NCBI GenBank assembly: GCA_005778115.1 | Contig: SXKJ01000103.1 | Coordinates: 1 to 38,410 of the forward strand | From: Planctomyces sp. | GTDB taxonomy: Bacteria > Planctomycetota > Planctomycetia > Planctomycetales > Planctomycetaceae | Length of the DNA stretch: 38,410 nucleotides | Direction: 5' to 3' | In this document: positions 28,017-36,375 of the stretch, piece by piece | Numbering within the stretch: the stretch's first letter is position 1 | Layout of the letters: each line of letters opens with the position of its first letter | Position numbers and translations under genes: made by a program | The notes under the pieces: generated by a model | What the model was told of the DNA's origin: nothing | What the model saw: only the letters and a program-made list of their open reading frames with translations | Databases searched by the model: none

Positions 28017-29025
28017 CAAGATCCAAAATCGGCTGAATGACTTGGCCGCCGATCGCGCCGAGATCCGCCTTCAGCCGCGCGAACATCTCGTCGTCCTTGT
28101 AAATGCCGACGATGGCACCGCCCGAACCGGCGAACTTCGCGCTGGCTCCCGTACGGCGCGCGACCTCAATCATTTCAACATGCTTCACCGCCAACTGGCA
28201 GATGTTGCGGCGCGTGTTGAAGTTCTCGTCCATCAATGCCGAGAGTCGTGCGGTGTTCTGCTGCAAGATGGCCTCGCGAGCTTCAGCGGCCAGGCCCGCA
28301 AACGTTTGCATTGCTGCAATGACCGCTGGATCGCCCGCTTGGAAGCGTGCTCGCAATGGATTGTGAACCGCCTCGGTCGGCTCGCTGACGTCCGCGCTGT
28401 ACGCGACATAAATCGGCGGCAACAGCTTTGGATCGAGCGGTTCATAGACACCGCACGAGAAACCCATCTGCTCGGTCATCCGGTCCTTCGCGAAATCCAT
28501 GTAGACCAAGCCGCCGTAAATCTGGATGACCCGATCCTGCAACCCGGCGGCGATACCCAGTTCTCCGCTTTCGACGCTCAGCACCAGCGATGGTTGTACT
28601 TGCTTGGGAATCTCGACGTGGTAGAAGTCCATCAACGCTCGCAACGTCGCAACGATGATCGCGCTCGATCCGGCCAGCCCAACTTGCCGGGGGATATTGC
28701 TTTGATACCGCACGGCGAAGTTGCGGTCGTGTAACGACAGGTTGTTCTGCTGGCAGAACTCAACAAAGCGCTTGATCGTCGCCTTCACCAATCGGACGCC
28801 ACCGTAGTAGCCGTGCAAGCGGACGTCCTGTGCGAGTTCCTTCACCGACTGAAAGCGGCTGCGGTCATCCTGACTGAGCACGATTTCGACTTCGTCCCAC
28901 TCATACAAGACCGCCTCGGCCCAGAAGTTTTTCAGGCTGAGCGAAATCGTCTTGCCGAAATAGCCGTCCGACGGATTGCCGACCAATCCGGCTCGTGCGT
29001 AAGCGCGTCGTCGCAGAAGTTCCAT
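28012..29025 (-). CDS. GHMP kinase, glucuronokinase-like
   Basis: 337 residues. GHMP-family small-molecule kinase in the cytoplasm. Seen: N-terminal RAGLVGNPSDGYFGKTISLS (typical of the glucuronokinase branch), the ATP loop NIPRQVGLAGSSAIIVATLR, and the C-terminal motif TGASAKFAGSGGAIVGIY. The next gene upstream is galU (29147), 121 bases away on the same strand. Glucuronokinase makes glucuronate 1-phosphate, which a UTP sugar-phosphate uridylyltransferase can turn into UDP-glucuronate, so the pair could be a salvage route. The activity itself is inferred; another sugar or mevalonate-type substrate is possible. Confidence 0.8.
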   Translation of the reverse strand: MELLRRRAYARAGLVGNPSDGYFGKTISLSLKNFWAEAVLYEWDEVEIVLSQDDRSRFQSVKELAQDVRLHGYYGGVRLVKATIKRFVEFCQQNNLSLHDRNFAVRYQSNIPRQVGLAGSSAIIVATLRALMDFYHVEIPKQVQPSLVLSVESGELGIAAGLQDRVIQIYGGLVYMDFAKDRMTEQMGFSCGVYEPLDPKLLPPIYVAYSADVSEPTEAVHNPLRARFQAGDPAVIAAMQTFAGLAAEAREAILQQNTARLSALMDENFNTRRNICQLAVKHVEMIEVARRTGASAKFAGSGGAIVGIYKDDEMFARLKADLGAIGGQVIQPILDLA

Positions 29026-29057
29026 GATGATTCGCCCAGTGTGTTGTATGACATCTT

Positions 29058-29128
29058 GGCGAGCGGGGCGGCGTCAGCCCCCCAGTGCGTTCGCAATAGG
29101 ACCGGGGGCTGACGCCGCCTCGCTCGCC
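29058..29128. repeat. GGCGAGCGGGG-CGTCAGCCCC palindrome, copy 3
   Basis: Arms 29058-29086 and 29101-29128 are inverted copies of the same unit as at 9369 and 11146, with a shorter loop. It lies between the galU stop and the GHMP kinase start. Confidence 0.9.
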
Positions 29129-29146
29129 TGGAGGTCATGACGACGT

Positions 29147-30025
29147 TTAGCCGATCAAGCGTTTGACGTGCTCTCGCAACGCCGAACCGTATTGCGGATC
29201 GTGCAGCGCGAACTCGATGAAGGCTTGGAAGTAACTCTCAAAGTTGCCGATATCGAATCGTTGTTCGTTCGCGGCCAGCTTCACGCCAATCACTTTTCGA
29301 CCACGCTTCAGCAAGATGCGAATCGCGTCGGTGAGCTGAATCTCCCCCCCCTTGCCCGGCTTGGTTTCTGCGAGCGCGTCGAAAATCTCCGGGCTGAAGA
29401 CGTATCGAGCTGCGACCGCCAAGCGGCTGGGAGCTTCTGCGACGCTCGGTTTCTCGATGAGGTCCGCTAACTCGAAGATCGCGCCGGCGGCCCCTTTCGG
29501 CTTGGCGATGCCGTACTGGACGACCTCTTCGGCGGGGACTTCCTCGAAGCAGACAACGATGTTCGCTTTCTCACGCTCGAAGACCGTCGTCATCCGCGAC
29601 ACGATGTCCGACTGCGCGTGCCGGCCGATGATTGAGTCCCCCAGCGCGACAACGAACGGCTGCTGGCCGATCATCGCTTTGCCGCACAGTACCGCGTGGC
29701 CGAGTCCCAGTTGACGTCGTTGCCGCGTGTAAAAGTATTCGACGTCTTCCCGCTCGAACTGCAAATCCTGAAGCTGCTCTTCGCGGCCGGTCTCGCGGAG
29801 GTACGTGATCAGCGGCGCGTCGATGTCGAAGTGATTCTCGATCGACGTCTTCCCCTGGCCGGTGATGAACAACACCTGCCGGATGCCGGAATTGACCAGC
29901 TCCTCAATGACATATTGCACGACCGGCTTGCGACCGACTGGCAGCATCTCTTTCGGCTGCGACTTGGTCGCCGGCAACATTCGCGTGCCCCAACCGGCTA
30001 CGGGCACCAAGGCTAGATCGATCAT
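29147..30025 (-). CDS. galU: UTP--glucose-1-phosphate uridylyltransferase
   Basis: 292 residues, the usual length of bacterial GalU. Makes UDP-glucose from UTP and glucose 1-phosphate in the cytoplasm. Seen: nucleotide-binding start ALVPVAGWGTRMLPATKSQP followed by KEMLPVGRKPVVQYVIEE, VLFITGQGKTSIENHFD, the active-site region PFVVALGDSIIG, and EKPSVAEAPSRLAVAARYVF with GKGGEIQLTDAIRILL. The start agrees with the family. It is followed on the same strand by the glucuronokinase-like gene, which suggests that it may also act on glucuronate 1-phosphate, though this is inference. Confidence 0.93.
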   Translation of the reverse strand: MIDLALVPVAGWGTRMLPATKSQPKEMLPVGRKPVVQYVIEELVNSGIRQVLFITGQGKTSIENHFDIDAPLITYLRETGREEQLQDLQFEREDVEYFYTRQRRQLGLGHAVLCGKAMIGQQPFVVALGDSIIGRHAQSDIVSRMTTVFEREKANIVVCFEEVPAEEVVQYGIAKPKGAAGAIFELADLIEKPSVAEAPSRLAVAARYVFSPEIFDALAETKPGKGGEIQLTDAIRILLKRGRKVIGVKLAANEQRFDIGNFESYFQAFIEFALHDPQYGSALREHVKRLIG

Positions 30026-30109
30026 CGACTCCCTTTCGACGAGTTTCGTGTGACCCCTGTTTGGTCCGCGCGATGTTAGCCCAGCAGTCTTCGATCACCT
30101 ATCCCTTTT

Positions 30110-31126
30110 TCACGCCGGCAACAGCGCGGTTGTTTCGTCAAACCCGCACAACAGATTGAAATTTTGCACGGCGACGCCAGAGGCTCCTTTGATGAGGTTG
30201 TCGAGGCAGGCGATCACGATCAGTTGCTCGCGACAGAATCGAACGGTGATGTCGCAGAAGTTCGTGAATGCCGAATCCTTCGTCGAGGGGAGGTGATCGA
30301 CAACGCGAATGAACGGCTTGCCTTTGTAGAAGTCACGCATGACTTGCAGCAGTTCGGACTGCGTCGCCTTGCGAGTCAGACGCGGATAGATCGTGGCCAG
30401 GATGCCGCGGTCCATCGGAATCAGGTGCGGCGTGAAGATGACCTGAACGCTCTGGTCGCTGGCGTCGGAGAGGACTTGTTCGATCTCCGGTGTGTGGCGG
30501 TGCTTGCCGACCGAGTACGCCGACAAACCTTCGTTGCACTCCGAAAACAACGTGTTGAGCTTCGGCACGCGACCGGCTCCGCTGACGCCGCTCTTGGCGT
30601 CGATGATGATGCCAGTTGGCTCGATCAATTTTGAGCACAGCAACGGTGCGAGCGCGAGGATTGACGTGCTGGTGTAGCAACCGGGGTTCGCGATCAGCTC
30701 GCTGCCGGGGATCTTCGACGCGAACAACTCCGGCAAACCGTAGACAGTGCTGCCAAGTCGCGTCGGGTCAGTGTGCACCTCGCCGTACCACTGCTCGTAA
30801 ATGGCCGGGTCCGACAGACGGTAGTCGGCGGAGAGGTCGATCACCTTGCAGCCAGCGGCGAGAATCTTTGGGATGACCGCCGTGCTGGCTCCGTGCGGCA
30901 GACAGGCAAAGGCAACATCCGCCCGGTCGGCGATCTGTTGTGGCGTGAGGTCTTCGCAGCGCAGGTTAAGTCGCCCTGTCAAACTGGGATGCACCGTCGC
31001 GATCGGTGGCGAGCCATCCTGGCGACTAGTGACCGCCGTGATTTTCACCTGCGGATGCCGCAAAAGAATCTTGATTAACTCCAAAGCCGTGTACCCGGAA
31101 GCTCCGACAATCGCGACGCGAACCAT
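30110..31126 (-). CDS. argC: N-acetyl-gamma-glutamyl-phosphate reductase
   Basis: 338 residues from ATG 31126 ([20 protein letters not shown]); a longer frame to 31168 adds 14 residues without support, while AAAGG lies upstream of 31126. Third step of arginine synthesis, NADPH-dependent. Seen: the Rossmann motif [27 protein letters not shown], the catalytic cysteine in [20 protein letters not shown], and [33 protein letters not shown] matches the C-terminal conserved region. No other arginine gene is nearby. Downstream of the SDR gene, with a palindrome (31159-31212) in between. Confidence 0.95.
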   Translation of the reverse strand: MVRVAIVGASGYTALELIKILLRHPQVKITAVTSRQDGSPPIATVHPSLTGRLNLRCEDLTPQQIADRADVAFACLPHGASTAVIPKILAAGCKVIDLSADYRLSDPAIYEQWYGEVHTDPTRLGSTVYGLPELFASKIPGSELIANPGCYTSTSILALAPLLCSKLIEPTGIIIDAKSGVSGAGRVPKLNTLFSECNEGLSAYSVGKHRHTPEIEQVLSDASDQSVQVIFTPHLIPMDRGILATIYPRLTRKATQSELLQVMRDFYKGKPFIRVVDHLPSTKDSAFTNFCDITVRFCREQLIVIACLDNLIKGASGVAVQNFNLLCGFDETTALLPA

Positions 31127-31158
31127 GACCGATAAACCTTTCGTGGGGAATCTATGAG

Positions 31159-31212
31159 GTCGCCGCACTCGCCAGAGTGTGGGACTCCCGCGTTCTGGCG
31201 AACGCGGCTACG
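31159..31212. repeat. Twin-hairpin GTAG element, copy 1
   Basis: Two hairpins in a row: CGCACTC-GCCA-GAGTGTG (31164-31181) and CGCGTTC-TGGC-GAACGCG (31189-31206), ending GCTACG. The stems differ in sequence but keep pairing and the GCCA/TGGC loops. The same element is at 33669-33731 in the opposite orientation. Confidence 0.85.
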
Positions 31213-31230
31213 TTTGCGCGGATGTCTGGC

Positions 31231-32055
31231 TTACTTCTTCTCGATCCCGCTCGCCGAATCGTCCTTCTTGCGAGGTCGGAAGAACCGCATCGATTGCAAC
31301 ACGACCATCTTTCGCCGAGCCAGCCGCACGCCAAACGAGATCAACCAATTCTTCCAGCCAGGAATCACAAATTGCTTGCGACGCTCCAAGGCCCTGAGCG
31401 CCGCTTTGACGACTTGTTCCGGCGTTGAGAACTCGTGTTTCTTCAGCCATCCGGGCACGTTGGCAACGTCGAAGAAGTCGGTTTGCGTCGTCCCCGGACA
31501 GAGAGCGGTGACCGTCACACCACGGTTGCGGCACTCAGCCCACAATGCCTCGGCAAAATGCAGCGAAAACGCTTTACTCGCGGAATACACCGGCATGTAA
31601 GCCACGGGCTGAAACGCAGCAATCGAAGACACATTGATCACTCCGCCGTGGCCTCGTTCCAGCATGGCGGGCAGCAAGCGATATGTCAGATCGGTCATGG
31701 ATGCGACGTTCAACTGCACGAGATCCCGCATCCGAGAGGGCTCGGTCTCGTCGACGGTTCCGACCCAGCCGAATCCGGCATTGTTCACGAGCAGTTCAAT
31801 TTGAATCCCCTTGGCCGCGATAGTGTCAAACAGGCGCTGGGGTTCGGCGGGATCGGTGAGGTCGCCAGCGATGATCTCGGTCTTCGTGCCGTGCCGGGTA
31901 TGCAGTTCCTCAGCCAGCTTTTCGAGCAGCTCGTTCCGCCGCGCGGTTAGCACCAAGTGCATGCCGTGCCCCGCCAGCCGGCGAGCAAACTCGGCCCCGA
32001 TGCCGGAGGAAGCTCCGGTGATCAGTGCCCAGCGATCGGCGTACGCGTCGAGCAC
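31231..32055 (-). CDS. Short-chain dehydrogenase/reductase
   Basis: 274 residues. Classical SDR: cofactor motif ALITGASSGIGAEFARRLAG, LVNNAGFGWVG, catalytic Ser in VINVSSIAAFQP and YxxxK in YSASKAFSLHFAEALW, then CPGTTQTDFF. The arginine after the first motif (LTARRNELLEKL) suggests NADPH. A basic C-terminal tail (RRKMVVLQSMRFFRPRKKDD) is seen in membrane-associated members. Substrate unknown. Upstream of argC on the same strand, with a repeat element between them. Confidence 0.9.
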   Translation of the reverse strand: MLDAYADRWALITGASSGIGAEFARRLAGHGMHLVLTARRNELLEKLAEELHTRHGTKTEIIAGDLTDPAEPQRLFDTIAAKGIQIELLVNNAGFGWVGTVDETEPSRMRDLVQLNVASMTDLTYRLLPAMLERGHGGVINVSSIAAFQPVAYMPVYSASKAFSLHFAEALWAECRNRGVTVTALCPGTTQTDFFDVANVPGWLKKHEFSTPEQVVKAALRALERRKQFVIPGWKNWLISFGVRLARRKMVVLQSMRFFRPRKKDDSASGIEKK

Positions 32056-32212
32056 GTTGGTCGGTCCTCTTCTAAGCTGTCAAACTCGTTGTCCCAGCGG
32101 ATTTGCGGGGCGGATCGTAACACACCAACCTCGAAAGAAAAGCCGCCTCGCCGCTTCCGGTGAGCCTCGCCCCCCGCACAGTTTCGCTATGCTGCGCCGT
32201 CGTGTTGCCAAC

Positions 32213-32270
32213 GTAGGACGGGCACTTTTGCCCGTCCCTGGAAGACGACGCGCAAGAGTGCCCGTCCTAC
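32213..32270. repeat. GTAGGACGGGCAC palindrome pair
   Basis: 19-bp ends (32213-32231 and 32252-32270) are inverted copies with one mismatch. The left one is GTAG plus the perfect hairpin GGACGGGCA-CTTT-TGCCCGTCC, the right one has a looser hairpin. It ends 12 bases before the NnrE start and so lies in its leader. Confidence 0.9.
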
Positions 32271-32282
32271 AGGATTTGACTC

Positions 32283-32978
32283 ATGTCCGACCGCAGCCTC
32301 ACTCGCGAAGAAGTCCGCGCCGTCGATCGGCACGCAATCGACGAGTTTGGCATGAACGGCCTCGTGCTCATGGAAAACGCCGGCAGAGGCGCGGCCGAGC
32401 GACTGATTCAACTCGGCATCGACGGAACGGTCATCGTCTGTGCCGGCAAAGGAAACAACGGAGGCGATGGATTCGTGATCGCGAGACATCTCGAACTGCT
32501 CGGCTACGACGTGCGCGTGCTGCTCTTTGCGAATCCCTCCGATTTGTCGGGCGATGCCGCCGCGAATTGGCGAATCCTCGAAGCCGCCGAGACGCCACGA
32601 GTTGTTCTTGGCCGTCAACCACCGTTATCCGACATCGACCACGCTCTGAGCCATGCTGATTGGATTGTCGATGCACTGCTGGGCACCGGCACCGTTGGCG
32701 AAGTCCGCGAGCCTTACCGCACCGCAATCGCCGCAATCAATCGGTCCGCTCGTAAAACCCTTGCCGTCGATCTCCCGTCGGGCCTCGATTGCGACACCGG
32801 CCTGCCGATTGAATCGTTCGCCGAAGGCTCAGCCGTTTGCGTTCGAGCGACTCATACCGTGACATTCGTTGCCCGCAAACGCGGATTCGACAACCCTGCC
32901 TCACAGACCTTGACCGGCATCGTTCACGTCGTCGGCATCGGCATTCCAAAGCGGCTGCTCGACGAGGTACTGGCATGA
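32283..32978 (+). CDS. nnrE: NAD(P)H-hydrate epimerase
   Basis: 231 residues; stand-alone YjeF N-terminal domain that interconverts R and S forms of hydrated NAD(P)H for repair. Seen: SLTREEVRAVDRHAIDEFGM, VLMENAGRGAAERLIQL, the glycine loop VIVCAGKGNNGGDGFVIARH, WIVDALLGTGTVGEVREPY and LAVDLPSGLDCDTGLP. The partner dehydratase domain (NnrD), often fused, is absent and should be elsewhere. AGGA lies 9 bases before the start. Convergent with the frameshifted gene at 33000, with a 21-base gap. Confidence 0.93.
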   Translation: MSDRSLTREEVRAVDRHAIDEFGMNGLVLMENAGRGAAERLIQLGIDGTVIVCAGKGNNGGDGFVIARHLELLGYDVRVLLFANPSDLSGDAAANWRILEAAETPRVVLGRQPPLSDIDHALSHADWIVDALLGTGTVGEVREPYRTAIAAINRSARKTLAVDLPSGLDCDTGLPIESFAEGSAVCVRATHTVTFVARKRGFDNPASQTLTGIVHVVGIGIPKRLLDEVLA

Positions 32979-32999
32979 ATCCAGCCTCGAATGGGCCGC

Positions 33000-33630
33000 T
33001 CACACAACGATTTCCATCTCCAGAAATCGGGACGGGTTCTTTTGATACTCCGTCGCAAGCTGAGTCAGCGTCTTCCACCGCGTGCTGTGGTGCGGACGTT
33101 CCAGCTTTGGCTGTTCGGCAGGCAGATGAGTCAGCAACTTCTTCTGAATCAACATCGCCCGCAGCTTGCGAGTCTTCATCTCTCCCGAAGTCTCATTGGT
33201 CAGACAAATCAGATACTGCTCACTGGAAACCGACAGCCCCAAATCACGTTTGATTTGCCCGAGCGCGAATTTCTCAGCAATCTCGTTGAGCACCGAGTTC
33301 AAAAAGTACCAATACTCATTCTTGGGCAATGGGATGAGGGAATCGTTCTCGGTGGTCTGCTGCGACAACGCGATGATCGTCTCAGTGGCCGCTGAGTTCA
33401 AAAAGACTTCACTGCACCCCTTCTCTAGGATGGTCCGAATCTGGAGCGTGCCGTCGCGAATCGTATTCAGCGAGACGTTGAGCCGATCGAAGAATTCATG
33501 ACGCTGCCACTTGGCCTCGGCCTTTCGCTTTCCCGCAATACCAACCGAGAAACGTAAACACCGCCGCGATCAGCACGCCTGCAATCTTGTCATGCAGATG
33601 CTTCCAAATCAGTTGCAGGAATTCTTCCAT
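33000..33630 (-). pseudogene. One-TM protein gene with a single-base frameshift
   Basis: From ATG 33630 (GGAGAG upstream) the minus strand reads MEEFLQLIWKHLHDKIAGVL followed by IAAVFTFLGWYCGKAKG and soon a stop. If one G is dropped in GGGAAAGCGAAAGG (about 33524-33535 region), the reading becomes GKRKAEAKWQRHEFFDRLNV and continues without break to the stop at 33000 (about 209 residues). The result is a coherent protein: one membrane helix at residues about 15-32, then a soluble helical domain (NTIRDGTLQIRTILEKGCSE, YWYFLNSVLNEIAEKFALGQ). No family recognised. As sequenced, the gene is broken; sequencing error is a serious alternative. Confidence 0.7.
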
Positions 33631-33668
33631 GATCTCTCCGCACAAAGCGAGCGTTGCACTTGGACGTG

Positions 33669-33731
33669 GCCGCGTTCGCTAGAACGCGGGCCTTCTCGGC
33701 GATCACCCGCACTCTGGCGAGTGCGGCTACG
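33669..33731. repeat. Twin-hairpin GTAG element, copy 2
   Basis: CGCGTTC-GCTA-GAACGCG (33671-33688) and CGCACTC-TGGC-GAGTGCG (33708-33725), then GCTAC. It is the inverse orientation of 31159-31212 and lies between the PQQ protein stop and the start of the frameshifted gene. Confidence 0.85.
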
Positions 33732-33746
33732 GTCTTGAAATCGCTT

Positions 33747-35069
33747 CTACTTGTTCTTGATCGCCCACAAAGCGTCAAAGGTCCGTAGGTAGAGCACCCC
33801 GTTCGCGAAGGCCGGTGACGCTGAAGTCGCCTCACCCAGATCATTCTCGGCGAGCACTTCAAATTCACGGCCCGCTTTGATGACCGTGACGATTCCGCCA
33901 CGAGCCGTCACATACACCTTGCCATCCGCGTAAACCGGTGACGCACGATAGCGGTCATTGTGGGCTCGCTTGCCGTAAATCTGCTCGCCCGACTTTTCGT
34001 CCAAGAGGTGAACCTGCCCGTCCGCCATGCAGAGATAAACCAATCCATTGTGAATCAGCGGCGATGGTACATCCGGGGTCTTGGGATGTCTCCACAACTG
34101 CAACGACGAGTCGTTCGTGATGTCTCCTTTACCGGTCGGCTTCAAGGCCACCACCGGAGCACCTTTGGCTGTCGGCACGACGATGATGCCATCGGCGACC
34201 ACGGGCGAAGCGACGAACCGCAGCGTCGGATCGTACTTCGTCTTCACGTTCAAATTGCCACAACGCCACAGTTCGTGGCCGTCCTTCAAATCGTGAGCGA
34301 CAATGAAATCCGCTCCGTGGGTGAGCAGGAATTTCGTCTTGCCATCGTCATACATCATCGGAGAGGCGTAGGAGTGCTCGTTCTCTTGGATCGCGTCGCT
34401 CGGCCGGTCTTGTTTCCAGACTTCCTTGCCAGTCGCTTTCTCCAAGCAAACAACAACCGCCTCGCGCGTCTTCGCGTTTCCCTCGCCGTGAATGAGCTGC
34501 ACATACAGCCGATCCCCGTCCAACACGGGGGTCGAGGTCATGCCAAACTGAATGCTGAATTTGCCGTAGCGGTCCTGCAAATTGAATTTCCAAACCTCTT
34601 TGCCATCCACGGTCCAACAACCGAGAACGCCGTTGGTCATCATCGCCCAAACGTGTTGACCGTCCGTGCTCGGTGAGTTCGACGCGGAATTCCCTTCGTC
34701 GCCACGAACGTCCTTATTGCCAGACGACATCACCTGCCGCCACTTTTCCTTGCCGTCAGCCCCGACGCACAGCAGCAGCAAATCGCCAGAGCTCTTATCA
34801 ACCGACGTGAGAAAGATCCGCTCGCCCCAGACCACCGGAGTCGCTCCCCCTGGCCCCGGCATCGGCAGCTTCCACGCGACGTTCTCCGTCTTCGACCACT
34901 TCGTCGCCGTGTTCGTCTCATTCGAGATGCCGTTGTTCTTCGGCCCGCGCCACTGCGGCCAGTTCTCCGCGCGAACGGTGTTAATGGAGACTGACAATCC
35001 CACCAGCGCGACAACAACAGTTCCGGACCATCGAACCAACCGAGAGTTGAACAACGTCACCGATTTCAT
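33747..35069 (-). CDS. Secreted PQQ-like beta-propeller repeat protein
   Basis: 440 residues from ATG 35069 (GGAAGGAG upstream; a longer start at 35087 lacks support). A signal peptide (RWSGTVVVALVGLSVSINTV, cleaved after VRA) leads to the planctomycete hallmark ENWPQWRGPKNNGISNETN. The rest is an eight-bladed BamB/PQQ-type propeller: repeats such as GGATPVVWGERIFLTSVDKS, GKEVWKFNLQDRYGKFSIQF, GHELWRCGNLNVKTKYDPTL and SPLIHNGLVYLCMADGQVHL. Such proteins are abundant in planctomycetes and are periplasmic or outer-membrane associated; whether PQQ is bound cannot be told. It stands alone on this strand, divergent from the first Uma2 gene. Confidence 0.88.
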   Translation of the reverse strand: MKSVTLFNSRLVRWSGTVVVALVGLSVSINTVRAENWPQWRGPKNNGISNETNTATKWSKTENVAWKLPMPGPGGATPVVWGERIFLTSVDKSSGDLLLLCVGADGKEKWRQVMSSGNKDVRGDEGNSASNSPSTDGQHVWAMMTNGVLGCWTVDGKEVWKFNLQDRYGKFSIQFGMTSTPVLDGDRLYVQLIHGEGNAKTREAVVVCLEKATGKEVWKQDRPSDAIQENEHSYASPMMYDDGKTKFLLTHGADFIVAHDLKDGHELWRCGNLNVKTKYDPTLRFVASPVVADGIIVVPTAKGAPVVALKPTGKGDITNDSSLQLWRHPKTPDVPSPLIHNGLVYLCMADGQVHLLDEKSGEQIYGKRAHNDRYRASPVYADGKVYVTARGGIVTVIKAGREFEVLAENDLGEATSASPAFANGVLYLRTFDALWAIKNK

Positions 35070-35305
35070 GCTGCTTGCTCCTTCCAAGAATTGCGGAGGA
35101 CCTGACGACGCTCGACAGTTTCAGGAGCGGCTTGCAGGTCGTCAATGAAGCTAAAGAAGACCACGGATCCCGTTTCATTGGCGAGCCGGAGGGCATCAGC
35201 CCCCGGACGGTCGCAGCAATCTTCGGGGCTGACGGAGATCGGATTTCCAATCCAGGCGGAAGCGCTTATCGTAATGGCCAACTTGGTGGCGGAGGTTTGT
35301 GAGCA

Positions 35306-35968
35306 ATGATGACGGTCCATCTCTATTCGGATTGTGTCCAAGTCCCGTTTTGGGTGAACGATCTGGAGTCGTTTCGCAGGTGGATGTTGTCTGACGAATC
35401 GCCGGAAAGAGTCCCGCTCTTCTTTTTGGCCGGCGAGGTCTGGATCGACATGAGCAAAGAGCAATTCTTCTCGCACAACCAGCTCAAGAAAGTCATCTTT
35501 CGAGTGCTCTCCGGCCTCGAAAAACAAGCGTGTGGGCGATTCATCCCCGACGGAATGCTCGTGACCAATGAAGCCGCAGACCTCTCCGGAAATCCCGACG
35601 GAGTGTTCGTGACCAACGACAGCTTTCGCACCGGCCGAGTTCAACTGATCGAAGGGGCGGAAGACGGCTACGTCGAACTCGAAGGGTCGCCCGATATGGT
35701 GCTGGAAGTGGTCAGCGACAGTTCGGTGGAGAAAGACAACGACGTGCTGATGGACCTCTACTGGAAAGCCGGCATTCGCGAATACTGGCTGGTTGACGCT
35801 CGCGGCGCGCGGATCGAGTTCCAAATTCTGCGTCACACCGCTCGCGGGTATGTGGCGACTCGCCCCTCCGGCGGCTGGCGGAAGTCCGCCGTGTTCGGCA
35901 AATCCTTCCGCCTCACTCGCCAACTCGACGACTTGGGACATCCCGACTTCACACTCGATGTCCGGTAG
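35306..35968 (+). CDS. Uma2 family putative endonuclease, copy 1
   Basis: 220 residues (ATGATG start, GGAGG 10 bases upstream). Uma2/DUF820 restriction-endonuclease-like fold: PDGMLVTNEAADLSGNPDGV, core VLEVVSDSSVEKDNDVLMDL then WKAGIREYWLVDARG, giving the PD-(D/E)xK-type acids and lysine. Such proteins are very numerous in planctomycetes and cyanobacteria; their role is not settled. A second copy follows at 36376, with the C-terminal ~95 residues almost identical and the N-terminal half clearly diverged. Confidence 0.85.
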   Translation: MMTVHLYSDCVQVPFWVNDLESFRRWMLSDESPERVPLFFLAGEVWIDMSKEQFFSHNQLKKVIFRVLSGLEKQACGRFIPDGMLVTNEAADLSGNPDGVFVTNDSFRTGRVQLIEGAEDGYVELEGSPDMVLEVVSDSSVEKDNDVLMDLYWKAGIREYWLVDARGARIEFQILRHTARGYVATRPSGGWRKSAVFGKSFRLTRQLDDLGHPDFTLDVR

Positions 35969-36041
35969 GCCGAGGCCCCGTCTTGGGGTGAGTTGAAGTT
36001 TGGCAGTTCCCAATTCTTTGGGGGCTGATAGCATCTCGGCC

Positions 36042-36326
36042 ATGCGAGCGACTCAATCCATTTCGGACTCAGACATCTTGGCGGAAGTTCTCGCGGCAGA
36101 TGGCGGCGAGCATGTGCCAGACGTGGCGGCGACGGTTCTACGCTGGCGATTTTCGAAGAAGTCGGATCGACGGATCACGCAGTTGGCTCAGCAAAACCAG
36201 CGTGGCACGATTTCGGCGGCCGATCGAATCGTGCTCGAACGATACTTGCGCGTGGGCAGCTTGTTGAATCTCTTACAGGCGAAAGCTCGGATTACGTTGC
36301 GTGCGGCCGAGACATCGGACAAGTAG
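36042..36326 (+). CDS. Small conserved helical protein
   Basis: 94 residues from ATG 36042 (an upstream TTG at 36000 is possible). The C-terminal half RWRFSKKSDRRITQLAQQNQ followed by RGTISAADRIVLERYLRVGS and LLNLLQAKARITL matches a family of small helical proteins common in planctomycetes and cyanobacteria, often near toxin or nuclease genes. The function is unknown. It lies between the two Uma2 genes, and could be an accessory or antitoxin, which is only a suggestion from position. Confidence 0.65.
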   Translation: MRATQSISDSDILAEVLAADGGEHVPDVAATVLRWRFSKKSDRRITQLAQQNQRGTISAADRIVLERYLRVGSLLNLLQAKARITLRAAETSDK

Positions 36327-36375
36327 CTCATGACCAAGTCGCTTCGCCAACAAACCGTCCTTGAGTGAGCACTCC

